64,000 nt of DNA from Pezicula radicicola (lineage: Eukaryota; Ascomycota; Leotiomycetes; Helotiales; Dermateaceae): positions 2,766-66,765 of the forward strand of contig PDUO01000021.1 in the NCBI GenBank assembly GCA_003008705.1, given 5' to 3'. The number at the start of each line of letters is the position of its first letter. Position 1 is the first letter of the stretch. The translations under genes and the position numbers were made by a program. Below are positions 1 through 12,500 of the stretch, piece after piece. Below the pieces are notes generated by a model that worked only from the letters and a program-made list of their open reading frames with translations, did not search any database and had not been told where the DNA came from.

Positions 1-75
1 ATTTATTATAAAATAATTTATTATAAAATAATTTATTATAAAATAATTTATTATAAAATAATTTATTATAGAGTT
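1..75. repeat. 15-bp tandem repeat
   Basis: The unit ATTTATTATAAAATA occurs four times in perfect register and then decays in a fifth copy. It starts at base 1, so the array may continue outside the window. Confidence 0.9.
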
Positions 76-780
76 ATTTACTTACTAGTAATTCTCTTCT
101 ATTATTTATTATTATTATAAATTACTAAGATAAGATTATTACTAAGAGGTATATAAAAGATAATAATAATAAACTAAGGATTAATAACTACTTACTAAGT
201 AATAACTATACTACTTATTATAAAAAGTAAAAATACTTTATAAATAATATATAATAATAATCTAATATATTCTTTATATCTAATAATAAGTATTTATAAG
301 AAAGAATATAAGTATAAAAGAAGGAATTTTATTATAAACTAAAAATTAGATTATTTATAAAAACTATAACTAGAGTAAAGGTTTAAGTATTTAATATATA
401 ATAGAAGGGTCTTTACTTTTACTTTAAGAGATTAAAGGTTTATACTTAAGAAAGGGTCTAATAAGTACTTAAAGGATTAATAAAGGGTTCTTATTATATA
501 TATTAAAAGGAAAAAACTTCTCTAAGAGAAGAAGATAGAGATTAGTAGTTAAATATACTATATTATTAGATATAGTATACTATCTATTATTTAATCTATT
601 ATAAATTAAATATAATTAATAAATAGTCTAGAAATTTTCTAAATATATACTCTTTATTACTTATAAGAAATTTTTACTTCTATAGTCTTCTAACTCTAGA
701 CAGCTTAGTGTATCTTTTAATATAATATTATTATTACTTATATTTTTATATTCTCGGCTATAATTATATTTGTTGATAAG
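1..780. other. AT-rich RIP-like block
   Basis: This stretch is almost entirely A and T, with TA-rich runs and no sustained reading frame. Normal base composition returns at about 780. The look is that of repeat DNA mutated by RIP, as in AT-rich blocks elsewhere in the window (about 5.38-5.56, 21.0-21.2, 44.5-44.9 and 53.45-54.29 kb). I cannot identify the original element. From 780 to 1120 the sequence is of normal composition and holds nothing I recognise; it is the 3' flank of the transcription factor gene. Confidence 0.7.
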
Positions 781-1120
781 CCTCTTAAATTAGCAGTGGA
801 GTTAGAATGGTTCTCAAATGCTCCGCTGAGACGTTGCGAAACTGAGTGAGAAGTGAGCTATCCAGTTATACTACCCTCGCAGTGTTGCCCGGCGGAGCTG
901 AGAGATGAATGTCGAAATGGCTGGAGAAAGGGTCTCTTTCTATATTCTCTAAAACCAGCTAAATTATAAACCCGCGTGACATTCGCGACAAAACGGTGGA
1001 GTTGGAGTTGTATTCGAAATGATTCTCCTCTACCTCATATCTAGTATTCTTCACCCTGGTTGTGACATTTTCTTAATACTAGCGTTCATCATTTTGTTTT
1101 TGCTTCTTTGCTATCAACGT

Positions 1121-2807
1121 TTATTTGTTATATTCAAGTAAGCGCACTCCCCTCCTCTTAATTTTCTCCATTGTCTCTTTGGCCCACAACAACTCCCGAG
1201 TGAAACTAGAATAGCCTTGAAGAATCTCAATCACGACAGATAACGGAAGCAGCGCAATGGCCGGTCCTAAACCCCGCATCTCGTCTTGCATACAATACTC
1301 GAGTGATTGGCAGATATTCCGTGACAAGGAGGCGATATCTAATCGGTGCTCAAGCAGTGGGAGACTCCTCATATTGAAGTGCATGGCCACAAGGATTTGA
1401 TATACCCGCGATAATATTGACCAGAGTAATGATAACGTTGTCCAATACATCATACACGTCTGTGCTATTCGTAAGTTCAAGAAGTGGAAGGCCACGGGAA
1501 ACACAAGCCCCAGCTCTGGATCATCCGCAGGGTTGTCTTCTGTCGAAAACTTCGACCAGTACAGTGGACCTCGGTAATTGCTTTCGAGCTCTTCATACAC
1601 TAGTCGGACCTCAGCGTCCATCTTCCAACAGCGGTTGGCAGTTTCTAGTAGTGCAGGCAAGACCTTGGTGGGTTCCAGATGAGACATTTTAGATGCCTCT
1701 CCAACAAGATTAGCTACGTTTGCTAATACGTCTGTGATTTGATCTAATGGTGTTTTAGATAAGTATTTCCAAGGTATTTCCATCCATTCAGGATCTGATA
1801 GATAGGTTGACCGATGCTGATCAAGAGCTCGCATAATCTGTACGTGGGTTAGCATTGCTCATTTAAAAGTCAAAAGTAATAAAAATTCGTATATAGAAGG
1901 CTAGATGGGTAGTAAAAGGGCTTACCCCATCGAGACGAAATGAAAGAAACAGCTCATGTCCCAAGGCCGAGCAATGAGCTTCTGCACCTCGCAACTGAAT
2001 AAGTCTCCCACATCCGTCCATATGGCTTATGAACCCCGACCTAGATTCTGAAGGGCATTCCATAAGCTCGTAGGTGAATAAGGCCATGCACGCAGCAAGA
2101 GTCTCATCTTTATACATCAAGTTACGGTCCCAGAGTGCCTTCTGAAGTTCCCAGAGCCCTTGGACGTAATATCTTGAGCCTTCGTTAACCAGCGCTTCAT
2201 CGGCATGCACGCGACCGAGGCTAGCTGTACATACTGCCAAGATCGATGTCTCAAGAGCCTTCGTAAGCGTTGGCAACTCTGCTACCAACACGGGCCACCC
2301 CTTTTCTTCCTTCCGACCCAGTTGTAAAGCTTGGTCATCAACGGGTGCGACGCGACTGAGAAATTCGCTGAAGAGTTGCTGGCGATATAGAAATTGGGGT
2401 GAAATATTCTTCACAATAGTCGTTTCTAGTGCTCTACTGCGTATCGAGCTTGGACGTGTACGCTTTTTACTCCTCAAGGAGAATGCCACAGAACCCTTCT
2501 TCTGACCCGCACCCGAGCTATCATCTATTCCACGAGGTTTTTCTGGTACATAGTTCTTTGGAAGTTCCTTGCCCGGCCCTTGATTCACAATAAATATGCG
2601 TTCTCGCTGATACCCAGTGCACACCCGGTTCGACTTGATACATTGCCTGCATTGGGGTTTTTCAAGGTCGCACTAATGGTCCATTGATAATCAGCAAAAC
2701 AAGAGTTCTCGGGCATAGCGCCAATACAAGAGGGCATGGAAACCAACTGCGATTTTCCGCTGCTTGCAAGTGTTGCAGGCTTTAGATTTACCAGCAACAC
2801 CCACCAT
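1121..2807 (-). CDS. Zn2Cys6 transcription factor with fungal-specific regulatory domain
   Basis: Probable nuclear DNA-binding regulator. Three exons (2807-2748, 2672-1926, 1837-1121) give about 507 residues. Exon 1 begins MVGVAGKSKACNTCKQRKIA, and after a 75-nt intron the frame continues CDLEKPQCRQC then VCTGYQRERIF. This makes a complete binuclear zinc cluster with spacing C-x2-C-x6-C-x6-C-x2-C-x6-C and the GYxRxxIF tail typical of this fungal class. The rest resembles the fungal-specific transcription factor (DUF3468-like) domain, for example the RALDQHRSTYL segment after intron 2. The first intron has the donor GTTGGT, but it restores the cysteine spacing exactly. Targets are unknown. The gene is about 19 kb from the PKS, so I do not assign it as a pathway regulator. 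Confidence 0.88.
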
Positions 2808-3097
2808 AATTCACGATGTCCTTAGACTTGAGCCGCTTGATGTTCTGGTTAATAGAAAAGCGGCGAATGATATGTCAATGTGACGAACCCATCGTACAGG
2901 TGTCACTGTGCGAATAGCTTGCACGTCTCAAGCAAAGCGCTTTGCCGTTGCCTCGGAACATTCGCAGGAAAAAGAATATATTCTAGGTGTGCGGCAGAGG
3001 ACAGATAGTCTTTACGAATAATCTCTTGGGTTCGCTCGCGGTAGAAAATCAGCCTGCGAAACTGCTTACAGACAGCCCCGCACTACACAGCCCACGC

Positions 3098-3530
3098 TAG
3101 AGGCTAGTGTCGGCGGTTTTGGACGTCAAAGCTACTATAATCCGATTTCTTTAATTGTCACATGATTTAAATAATTACACACTATATGGTCAAGGCTAGA
3201 GGCTAGTATTAATAGTTTTAAGTATTAAAGTACGAAAGGGGGTTTCAAGAAATCAGCGTCACCCCCCTTGCCTTACTTCTAACAATTTAGCGAATCTATA
3301 GTACGCAATCCTAATACTAGTCTCCTAAAAACTACGTATATCTAGTCACGCTAGCTAAGCGGGGTGGCGCTGATTTCTTGAAATCCCCTTTCGTACTGTA
3401 ATCTAATTTCTTTAATTGTTACATTATTATATAGCCAGCGCTAGAGCCTAGTGTTAATAGCTTTAACTGTTAAAGTACTATAATCTAATTTCTTTAATTA
3501 TTATATAATTTAATTACATTATTCCTTGTT
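3098..3530. repeat. Three tandem copies of a ~95-bp AT-rich unit
   Basis: Units beginning GCTAGAGGCTAGT and containing ATAATCTAATTTCTTTAATT start near 3098, 3191 and 3441. They are diverged from one another. The middle copy is split by the inverted-repeat element at 3231-3395. The rest of the 2808-3778 intergenic stretch holds no gene I can support. Confidence 0.7.
3231..3395. mobile_element. MITE-like element with ~35-bp terminal inverted repeats and TA target duplication
   Basis: The ends CGAAAGGGGGTTTCAAGAAA and (reverse complement of the right end) CGAAAGGGGATTTCAAGAAA are near-perfect inverted repeats continuing through ATCAGCG and a C-rich tail. TA lies at both outer edges. The interior of about 95 bp has no coding capacity. 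The third copy of the host tandem repeat keeps an uninterrupted AAAGTACTATAATC at the matching point. This acts as an empty site and supports insertion at a TA. This fits a non-autonomous Tc1/mariner-type element. Confidence 0.85.
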
Positions 3531-3778
3531 GCGAATATGCTATAAAGTTCTATGAAATAGAAGAAAGTGTGGGCTCTAAGATTAACACCTAGGCAGACTC
3601 AAATAAGACTGTAAAAGCCCCCGATACTACAGCCGACGCAACCAAGAATTATTCTAGTACTAAAATATTTCTCAAGAGTTTGAAATTCACTTTCGAACTT
3701 TAACAGCAAGAAGACATCTTGAGTTCTTGTACAAAGAACGGGATTCCCTTCATCGAGACCAACATGCTCTGCTCTCCA

Positions 3779-4900
3779 CTACTGCAACACATTCATCTCC
3801 CCAGCTACTGCATCCCTCTCGCCACCGGCCTGCTGATGCGTGTCCCAAAAGTTCTTCTTCATATTCCTCCCCTTTACCATTCCCCAAAGATCAAATGGAT
3901 CGATTATCGTAATCCAATATTTCCTATCATCTTCATATCCGGGCCCCTCAATCTCCGTAAACCCATCACGGGCAAGATAAATTTTGTTATTCCTCGGCAA
4001 AAAACTCATCGGGTGTCTTACATTTAATAAAATTGAGTTAGTGATCATGAGCAATGCCTCGAAAACCCAGAAATACCATTCGTATCTCACGATCGGAGAG
4101 ATTGTCGAGATGTCGAAGTTCTCCGTAATGTAAAGAGTTGCTATAGAGAAATATTCCAATGTACGATAAATAGTGCGGGTTCCAAGTAAGGCAGATGACA
4201 TATACATGGTGAGAAGTACAGCTTTGAGGTTTTTAGGAAGTAACCCGGCCCTTTTACATCGCAGGTGGAAATATCCCACAATAGAGAGGAAGCAGCACAG
4301 GATGCTGAGTTGCATAATTAAGGCAGATTTTAGCAAGGCTTTCCCGATATCTTGTTCGTTTTTAGAGAGAGAAGTGTTGGCAAAGATGGCTGCACCTCTG
4401 CCGTTAAGCGCTTCGACTACGGCCGACAGTGCGGTGAATGTGATAAAGACGCGGCCGGGGTGAATGGGTGAGTGATAGGGAACGTAGTAGAGGATCCGGG
4501 AAAGGGTGAAGTAGTTAGATAGCTCATATAACGGACTACTCTCGTTAATTTGGAAATTGATTGTATATTAGGATGGAACTAACGGTGCGGCGTAGAGCAT
4601 GACTGTACTTATAATAAAGACGACAAGATTATTGTAGTGGTAGGCCCCCACTTCACGGAGGACATAGCCTGCTACGAATATAAAGGCGGCGCAGGCTAAC
4701 ATTCCTGTGAATTTCCAACATTTGTAGTGGCTAACAAATGTTTAGAAGGCGTCGTCTAAGAGAGAGAGAGCGAAGACTTACAAGCACTGCCATACGTGAA
4801 TGGTGCAGGACATTGCAAAGAAAGTCGCCCAGGCAATAGGGGCACCTTTGTTAGGTGCATAGAACCAGTAACTCCCCTCCACTTTATAGACAATAAGCAT
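3779..4900 (-). CDS. RTA1-like multi-pass membrane protein
   Basis: Member of the fungal RTA1 / lipid-translocating exporter-like family, plasma-membrane proteins linked to lipid or toxicant resistance. Exons 4900-4782, 4730-4584 and 4535-3779 sum to 1023 nt, giving 340 residues, near the family's usual length. Family landmarks are YWFYAPNKGAPIAW at the N-terminus, WKFTGML, GYVLREVGA, YYVPYHSPIHPGRVF and LGTRTIYRTLEYF. The alternating hydrophobic segments suit about seven membrane helices. The introns are 51 and 48 nt, and the second restores APPLYELSNY. The start chosen is the first ATG that keeps the N-terminal helix. The substrate cannot be told from sequence. Confidence 0.88.
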
Positions 4901-6006
4901 TGTATACAAGAATAGAAGAGGCTTTTCATACCATATGTACCGCCCATCTTAAGTAGATAGGTTGTTTTAACAGTTATTTCTCAAAGCAATCGATTATTTA
5001 GTTGTGTAATAGGATTAGAGACAATGTAGAAATTCTCGAGGTAAAATAAAAACAAGTATAAGGCTGTTTGATGTTAAACTTGGCTGTTCACACCTCTATA
5101 TAGCATATCAATACGAACCAAAGGACATAGGACTAAAATTGCATTACCCGATAGCTGGGACATAAAACCCAATCAGCGCCCTTCACTTAAAACCATGTTG
5201 GAATGATTCCACGTACCTTTCCCTCCTGCCATCGCCTCCATCTATCGATTTCGCAAGATGCAGCCTAATTAGGCTTAGGCTTAGAACTAGCGGGTGAAGG
5301 GAACAACGTTGCTGCGGTCCGGAATCATGACGTAGCTTGGCAAACCCTACAACGTAGGTATAGTATAATCTACGTTATATTAACTCTACTTTATATATAT
5401 TAAGTATTATTATTATTATTTAATAATTAATATTTTTCTCTTGTTTTAAACTTTATTTATAAATATTATAAATTAGTTTAAAAAGGGAAAAATAATCTAC
5501 TAAGTAGTAGTTACTTTATAAGGTAAGATACTAAGACGCTTTCACTACCTTACACTTAATATTATAATGTTACAATTGGCGTGAAATGCTTAGGAATCAA
5601 CTTATATAAGGAGTATATAACTACTGATCTGCAAAGAAATCCCGCCACAATAGCATTATTCAGAGTTGAGATCTTTCGGTGAAACTGTTTTAAAATACTC
5701 TCGCATTTGCGTTACAGATGTGGGAAACCCGTAGGAAAAACCACGTCCAGAGTTTATAATCAAGAGTAGCCCCAGGGAGAAAATTGAATGTTTCCCAGTA
5801 AAGCACAGCACTAAAAATAACCACCCAAAAAGAGTCACAGATTCCCGGGTCCGCCTACACAATCAAGATTAAGCTCAACGAATGTATATTTGCATCAAAT
5901 AGCCTGCTCAGCCATATCCCTGCTAATCTCACAACAGTTAGAATTATTTAGGCAGTTTCAATTAATAGCTGATAACATACCTGCAAAGCCGTTTCCTCTA
6001 CAGCAA
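4901..6006. other. Intergenic region
   Basis: No supportable gene. It contains an AT-rich, RIP-like patch at about 5380-5560 and only short random reading frames. Confidence 0.6.
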
Positions 6007-6255
6007 CTAGATTGGGCACTGCGCGGGGTCACCCTCATTAGTAGCACAGCTAGTACGGAATCCATAGTTAAAGCATCCTCCCTGAGGGTTACATTCGTAG
6101 ACGTTGCTGAAGCAGGATCCACTCAGACAGGAGGTGACTTGGGCGCAGTAGCCGCAGTACTGGCCCTGTGCGCTGCCCACCGCGCAAGTGCAGGCATCGA
6201 CTCCAGTGGCAATGTAGAGGCCTGCTACAAGCAAGCTCAAAATCGTGAACTTCAT
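6007..6255 (-). CDS. Small secreted cysteine-rich protein (effector-like)
   Basis: An 82-residue protein beginning MKFTILSLLVAGLYIATGVD, a clear signal peptide with likely cleavage at VDA-C. The mature part of about 61 residues has ten cysteines (CTC, YCGYC, SC, SC, EC, GC, SC, QC), enough for five disulfides, and no lysine-rich or enzymatic motif. I do not recognise a family. Size, secretion and cysteine density are those of fungal effectors, small antimicrobial-type proteins or hydrophobin-like surface proteins. The spacing is not the eight-cysteine hydrophobin pattern. An upstream in-frame ATG exists, but this start is preferred because the signal peptide begins here. Possible additional 3' exons cannot be excluded. 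Confidence 0.72.
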   Translation of the reverse strand: MKFTILSLLVAGLYIATGVDACTCAVGSAQGQYCGYCAQVTSCLSGSCFSNVYECNPQGGCFNYGFRTSCATNEGDPAQCPI

Positions 6256-8796
6256 ATCGACAGTGGTAGTAGAAAAAGACGCGAGTTTCGAAGGCTTCGG
6301 AGCTTCAGAGCTGAGGCTACCTGTCATGTTAATATATATATAGTACATAGGGAGATGGGATTAAGTGACCTTGTATATTCCTAAGTCAAGTCTAAAACTT
6401 TCTTAGTTGATGATGATCAAGAAAAGTCTTTGAAGAGGAAAAGTTCGTCTTTATATAGATTTCATTGCTCTGATTACTCTAGTTATATCATTACGGTTAA
6501 CATTTGATTGCCCTCAAATCATAGAAATACCGCATATACACCTCTCGCAGACAATACAGATATTTCTCTATTTCTATTATTGTCGCATGTATCCTTCCCC
6601 GGTCTACAGGGCGCTTGAGGAAATGTTTGGATATTTAAGTTTTTAAAGTTTGAGGTAGTGCAAAACTAGCCGATCGTTTAAGCTTGTTGTGCCGCACTGT
6701 ACGTACAGAAGCGGGGATGAGTTGCACAACATCCTTAACCCGATTAAAATAAAGGGGGTGACCATTGAATATAGAATCCTGCTACGGTCAGTTTACAGTC
6801 ACCGATGAACACCTACTGATACATCTTCTGATGTTGAAAAGTTTCAGCTTAGCTGAACCTTTTGTTCTGAGTCACTTAGGGAACAAGTTATCTATTCTCT
6901 TGGCTCGTAATGAGGCTATAGCGAGGCAAGCGACGATTGTAAGCACAATTTCTCCTAGGCAGCAATCAACGCACTTGTACTATGTATTTTCCAGCGAAGG
7001 GGAAGTTTTGGCGAGATTGGTGGACATAGATGCTCCTAGGGGTAGTTCTGGCATGTCTGGTAGGGCTAGTGCTAGCCTGAAACTCATGAGGGGTCACGAA
7101 CAAGTTCACCAATCCTTCGAGGTGTCGATCCTTCAGCTAGGAGACATTCTTTAAGTCAGACTTCCTAGTGGCTGCCATCTTTAGAGTACATTTACCCCTG
7201 TCGCCCTTGGCACCTGCAGCTCGCTTGCAATAACCGTCAACATTATAGTACTCTCGATCCTAAATTTACCATCACTAACTGAAGTGAAGGCGTCACACCT
7301 GTCGACTTCAATTATTATAATGAAAATTTTCACTTGAGGCATGGTCTATATGGTTAAGCTCCGATGCATGTGGTGGTTTCTGTGGTTTCCCGATGTAAAT
7401 GTAGATGGATATGCAGGACGTCATAATAAGATCCCGTATTATTGTACCAAAATTGGAAATCTAAAGTAATACTTATTCGTTTAATATTCGCCAGTCCAGT
7501 TTACCAAGATGTAGTTTTAATATATTCCCAGCCAATACAAGGCCATGTAGTGCTGCCAATAAGTTTACACTATAATCGAGTTTCCTCAGGCACTCTTTGT
7601 GCGAGATGTAAAAATATATACAAACTATAGCTGTGCGAACCCTAAATAACAATACTAGCCCTCTCTTCTTTTAGAATATTAAAATGGAGTAAGAATCTAC
7701 TATAATAAGAAACGTTTAAGGATGCTCAAGTAGCCAAGGACCTCAAATCTCAAGAGCGTACTCGTACAAGCGCCAGCGTTGACCCACCTACCTCCCTGAC
7801 CCCTGGTTGTTGTAAAATTATCTATACTTGTCTTAGGGAGTACCTCTTGAGTGACAGGCTTCACTACCCTAGAGACGCCCTTCACTACCTCTAATTGACC
7901 AGAATCTCACTCTTAAGCCTTGGGACTATAATTCTAAAGTCTTCGCGTTCTTTGCTGCGAAAGGTAGAAAGCTGAGCGGGTTTTCTCGACCTATAGCGCG
8001 TTAGGTTGTTATATTCTTCTTCTTAGCATCTATTACCCCCCACCTCCACCAAATAATTTGTTATTCAGTGGACCAGTAGAGTAGACTTCCAGGGCTCTCT
8101 CACGATATTCTGTGGCTAACTCGGAACTTATAATTAAAGAAAGGTGGATAGTGATCTCTTATGTGGCGCGTCGGTCTCAAGTGAGACTGTAGTCGGGCAA
8201 CAAAGTGATGCCTCAAGCGCTGCACTCCTCGATCTCGTGAGCTTACCAGTGTGCAAGGGGCCGTGTGGTGATTTCAGTATGGCCGAGAATGTAGCTGCTT
8301 ATAATTTTTTGAAGACAGCAGGGCTGGGAACAAGCGACTCCAGCCAGCGACAGTATCGCTGCTTCTAGAAGAGGTTTTTAATGTTGGTGAACACGGCGTC
8401 TAAATGATCACCTGTTACCGAACTTCTGAATTTGATAAGTATTGCAAGGCATACCCGAAAAGGGCTCAGATCTCCCTCGTAGATACGCTGGTGTCTTGGG
8501 AGATGGTGTACGGAGCTCAGCTACAGAGACGAGTATACAAACAACGTACGGAAGATTTTTCAGGCAGGTCCCGCTTTGCACTCAAGCATATTATCTATTC
8601 AATGTTTCTAATAGTATTTAAGATTAATTTAATACCTCTTATTTAGTATATATAGCCTACTACTTAACCTCTAATTCAAAAGGCAAGTACTTATAATTCA
8701 CTTATTATATGTATATATAATTACCGCAAAGTCGAAGCTTAATAAGAAATATCTTAATATATTAGCTTATAGTCTAGTAGGGTATAAATTCTAGTT
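6256..8796. other. Long intergenic region
   Basis: I find no gene I can defend. A 129-codon frame at 6765-7154 and shorter ones at 8144-8646 lack recognisable motifs and begin at non-ATG codons or have no family resemblance. From about 8640 the sequence becomes AT-rich. Confidence 0.5.
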
Positions 8797-9288
8797 CTAT
8801 CTTGTACAACTACCCATGGCAGAAGATGAAGAGAAGATCTTTGGGTCTTCCGTATGTCTCTTGCGAAATTCGTCTTCGTCAGCAAGTCTCTTGGAAAAGT
8901 ATCGTTCGATTATCTTCCGTTGTCTATCCTTCCAAGATCCTTGTTGAGATAGAGCTCGGTGGAGCCTCCATATATTGGCCCGAATTCCCTTGTTACTAAT
9001 AATTGTATACACTCCAAGCCCTCCAAGCCATAACCCGAGCGCAGCCCAATGAGCTCTGTCAGCCTTTCCAAAATTCTGCAATTCGAAGCTTGCCTCTCCC
9101 AAGCGATAATAAATCTTGAACCATGCAGCTATATCGTCAACGATTGGATCGAGGTATTCATGATTGTTTCGATTTTCTGTAACCAAAGATATGGTCTTGG
9201 GAACAGAATGGAGACTCTTGGTGTAATTCTCTGCCAGGGCCCCAATGACAGACCATTTCTCGTTATTCCAAAGCTCTTCTATCTGCAT
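8797..9288 (-). CDS. Hypothetical protein, 163 residues
   Basis: Single-exon frame starting at an ATG, MQIEELWNNEKWSVIGALAE, and ending GSCTR. The N-terminal part is probably helical. A glycine- and tryptophan-rich hydrophobic stretch (AALGLWLGGLGVYTIIS, about residues 83-99) could be a single membrane segment. It is followed by a basic helix with RLHRAL and RQRKIIERYF. I recognise no domain. It lies 3' of the decayed NACHT gene on the same strand and could be an independent gene or a remnant. Codon use looks like real coding sequence, but function is unknown. Confidence 0.4.
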   Translation of the reverse strand: MQIEELWNNEKWSVIGALAENYTKSLHSVPKTISLVTENRNNHEYLDPIVDDIAAWFKIYYRLGEASFELQNFGKADRAHWAALGLWLGGLGVYTIISNKGIRANIWRLHRALSQQGSWKDRQRKIIERYFSKRLADEDEFRKRHTEDPKIFSSSSAMGSCTR

Positions 9289-9516
9289 ATACTACAGTCG
9301 TGGCAGACCTCCAGTTAGAAACCCATCCAAGTTAGAATGTATAATAACTTTTATAAAGTTTAAAACCCTAAGAAGACTAAGAAATAAGTTTATATATACA
9401 GACTAGTATCTAGGCGCTAGTATCTAGAACTCTTGTTTTAGTCCCTACTTAAATTTTATATAGATAGAATCGTATTACCGCCTAGTATTTAGGCCCGGAT
9501 ACTAATAGCCTTGTAG

Positions 9517-12500
9517 TTAGGATAGGAGTTTAGAGAGACCCCAAGAAGACGCGCGCTTTACAGGGACCGGTGTCTTAAAGTAGTCACTGTCAGTTGGAGA
9601 CCTAGGCTGCATAGCATCAAGATCTGGATGTGCCCCATTTGCCATCAAGAATGCCACAATCTCAGGATATCCCGAGTTTTCTGCTACAAGTCTCGGAATT
9701 AGTGGCTTAATACCTGTGTTTCCGTTGACTGGTGCTTCTGCAGCGACCAGTGTCCTCACTGCATTCAGATGTCCATTCCTGCATGCATAGATGAGACAAT
9801 CGCCAGATATCTTTTGCGTCCGATCTGGAGTAGCTTTAGACGCTGGCATTCGTCCTCTTCCCAGCTATAACCACCCTTGGACCATCGAGTCCCTTTCATC
9901 CTAAAAACTGTTTCGAATTGCTTTTGAACAGATACTGTTTTGGTTGGGACATTTTGTCCAGGCTCAAAATCTCCTCCATGGCCAGAGTTCTCTTCCAACT
10001 TAAATTCTTCTTTAGACTCAGAAATTTCTTCGGATTCAGAAACTTCTTCAGTTTCGGAATCATCCTTGGCCTCAGAGAACTCTGTCCACGGATCTTCAAT
10101 CTCAGTTTTTGAAAAAGCCTCAAACTCTTTATCACTCAGAAGATCTTTGACATCGATAGCCCGGACGAGCCACCATAAAGAACCTCGCTGTCCTTCCGAA
10201 TGACAAAGATAATAATACAGCCGTGAAAAAATCTCTAAGTCCTTTTGCTCTGGTTTCCAACCAACGTCTGTGAGTAGAGTTATCAGTTGCTCAAAGATAT
10301 ACGCAAGTAACGGTCAGTCTTGAAGATAATCAACCAGTGTCGCGACAAGCTTTTCTGGCAGGACAGTTGCGGAGGGATAGTAACCTCTCGTGCTGAGTGG
10401 GAAGGTCATTGTGAGGTAATTGACGCATGCTTTTGAAATAGTACAGAGCCCATCAGCATGGTTAACATTGAAGAGCAAAGGATCCGGATTAGATAGCAGA
10501 AAATCCTTGGCTGTTTGATGGATAAGTTGAATCTGATCCTCTGGTTGGACTTTCTGCTTCGCCCAGGACGTCTTCGCGGATCCAGCTTGAGCAGGAATAA
10601 TCTCAACCAGTCCGCCGCAGAGATTCTCCAGGAGAGATCGAACAGGAGTCCAAGTTATTATCATGGACCCAACACGGTTGTTTTCGAGAAAGTCACTCGG
10701 GGAACAGTCCTTGTTCCAGTGTAACATTGCGAAGGCATCCCGGAATTCATCCACTCGCAGGGTTCGTCCGGCAAACAACAGCCAAGACACGACGTACTGC
10801 GACTCCCTCCTGTCCTCGGGTTCTCTGGCTTTGATTCTTCTCAAGATGTCTTCGTAGAGTTCTTGAACGCTTGTGGGTATAGTTGAGAGCATGGATTGAA
10901 GCTTTGCAACCGTGAATACGCCTGATTTGGCAATTTTGATGAGCTCCTTGAGGATCATAACCACCCAAAGAATGACACCATCTGCATTGCCCAAGAGATA
11001 CTCCCGGACGAAATCCAGGTTTGGGGTCTCCAAGATTATAGGTTCTTCCTCTGCACCTTCTTCAGTAAGTGTTTCATCGTCAGAGTCTAGATCAAACCCG
11101 AGATCTCGTTCTGAAAATGGCTTTACCAAAGCCTCCTCCTCTTCATCGTCTTTCATACGCTTCCAGAGAGTCGATAACCCAAGCTGTACGACTCTACTGA
11201 TATCGTACTCGTACTCGTCCTTCACATCCCTTCAAAACCTCTCGAATATCTGGTTCTGGCCGACTGAGAGCAATTGCTTTGAAGACTGCGCCACCAGTCA
11301 TGGAACTCAGGGTGTATACAAGCTTCAAGACTTTTTGTCTTTCGAGTTCCTTGGTCTTCCCAGGTCCACAGTAAAGGTCGACTTTTGCGTCTGACTCGTC
11401 AAAGCCATCGAGAACGAGAAGAAACTTTAGAGTCTTCTGAAGCTTGGAGCTTTCGGCATTCTTGCTAGGTTTGGCCAGCGAAAGAAGTATCGAAGAAAGG
11501 TCCAAATAACTCCATTTCAGTTCACCAGGACCCTGACCTCTAAGCTTCCTGAAAGTTTGTCGAAAAAATGGGTAAAGTCCAGGATCCTGTTTCAAAAGCT
11601 GGTACAAGATGGATTGCAGCATGAGGACATGACCAGTCTCCAAAGCGCCACCACGAGCGCTATAGAAGAAGTCCGCAAGGAGATAGCCATCTGCTTGGAA
11701 GTTGTGAGCTTTGAGTAAGGCCTTGGCCAATGTCGATTTTCCACTTCCCGGCTTGCCGTATATCCATAGAAGGCCTGCGTTTTGCTCTCGCCATTTCTCA
11801 CACACGGGATGACCCCATATCCAAAGATTTGTCCCATTGGCTGAGTTCTCTACTCTTTCTCGACGAGCTTGAAACCCCGCGAAGTGGAGTGACTCGAGAC
11901 ATTCTTCAGTATCAGTTAGCACGAAACACCGTGGAATGAAGAATGTACATGCCTTCCATCTCTTGCTTCAGGGACAGTACAATGCTTTTCTTTTGGAAGC
12001 TTCCGGGTGTATCCTTATATGGCCGGCCAATGACCAGCCATTTGGGGCGTCTAACTATATGGCCACCAGATTCATATATTTTTGCATTTTGGACGTATTC
12101 CAAGCCAAGTCTCAAGCAGTCGTAGGCTTCTTCATTAAAGCCTAAAAGTATAACTTCGATGTGAGTCCTTTTAGGGCTTCTCAAGACAAATTCCAAGAGA
12201 ATCCACAGAGCTTGCCAGTCTGTTGCCTTTGGATTTAGAAGTGCGCGTCAATAACGCCGCGATGCTCTGCGTAGGTCTTGACAATTCCAATCGAGCGAGA
12301 GAAAAGTGCGGATGGTGTCACAATGCTCCTTGTCGGCGTCTTCTAAAGCCTCAGGAAACTCGGCAAATACCTGTCCAATTAAAGACTGTGGCAATGCAAC
12401 TGCAACATTCCTCTGATCCATCGACTTTGGATCTGGACATACGAAAGATACCACAAACGTCCCCCGATTCCCGGGCTCCCCTTTTGTGATACTAGATTTG

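Noticed and set aside
6765..7154. 129-codon plus-strand frame
   Set aside because: Starts at TTG, has no motif or membrane/signal feature, and the opposite strand is not coding either.
8144..8646. Two short plus-strand frames (74 and 80 codons)
   Set aside because: No recognisable domain; sequence runs into AT-rich DNA. Not enough support for a gene.
10314..12250. Selenocysteine or programmed read-through at the TGA codons of the hydrolase-NACHT gene
   Set aside because: Filamentous ascomycetes lack selenoprotein machinery, and further frame changes in the same gene point to simple decay.
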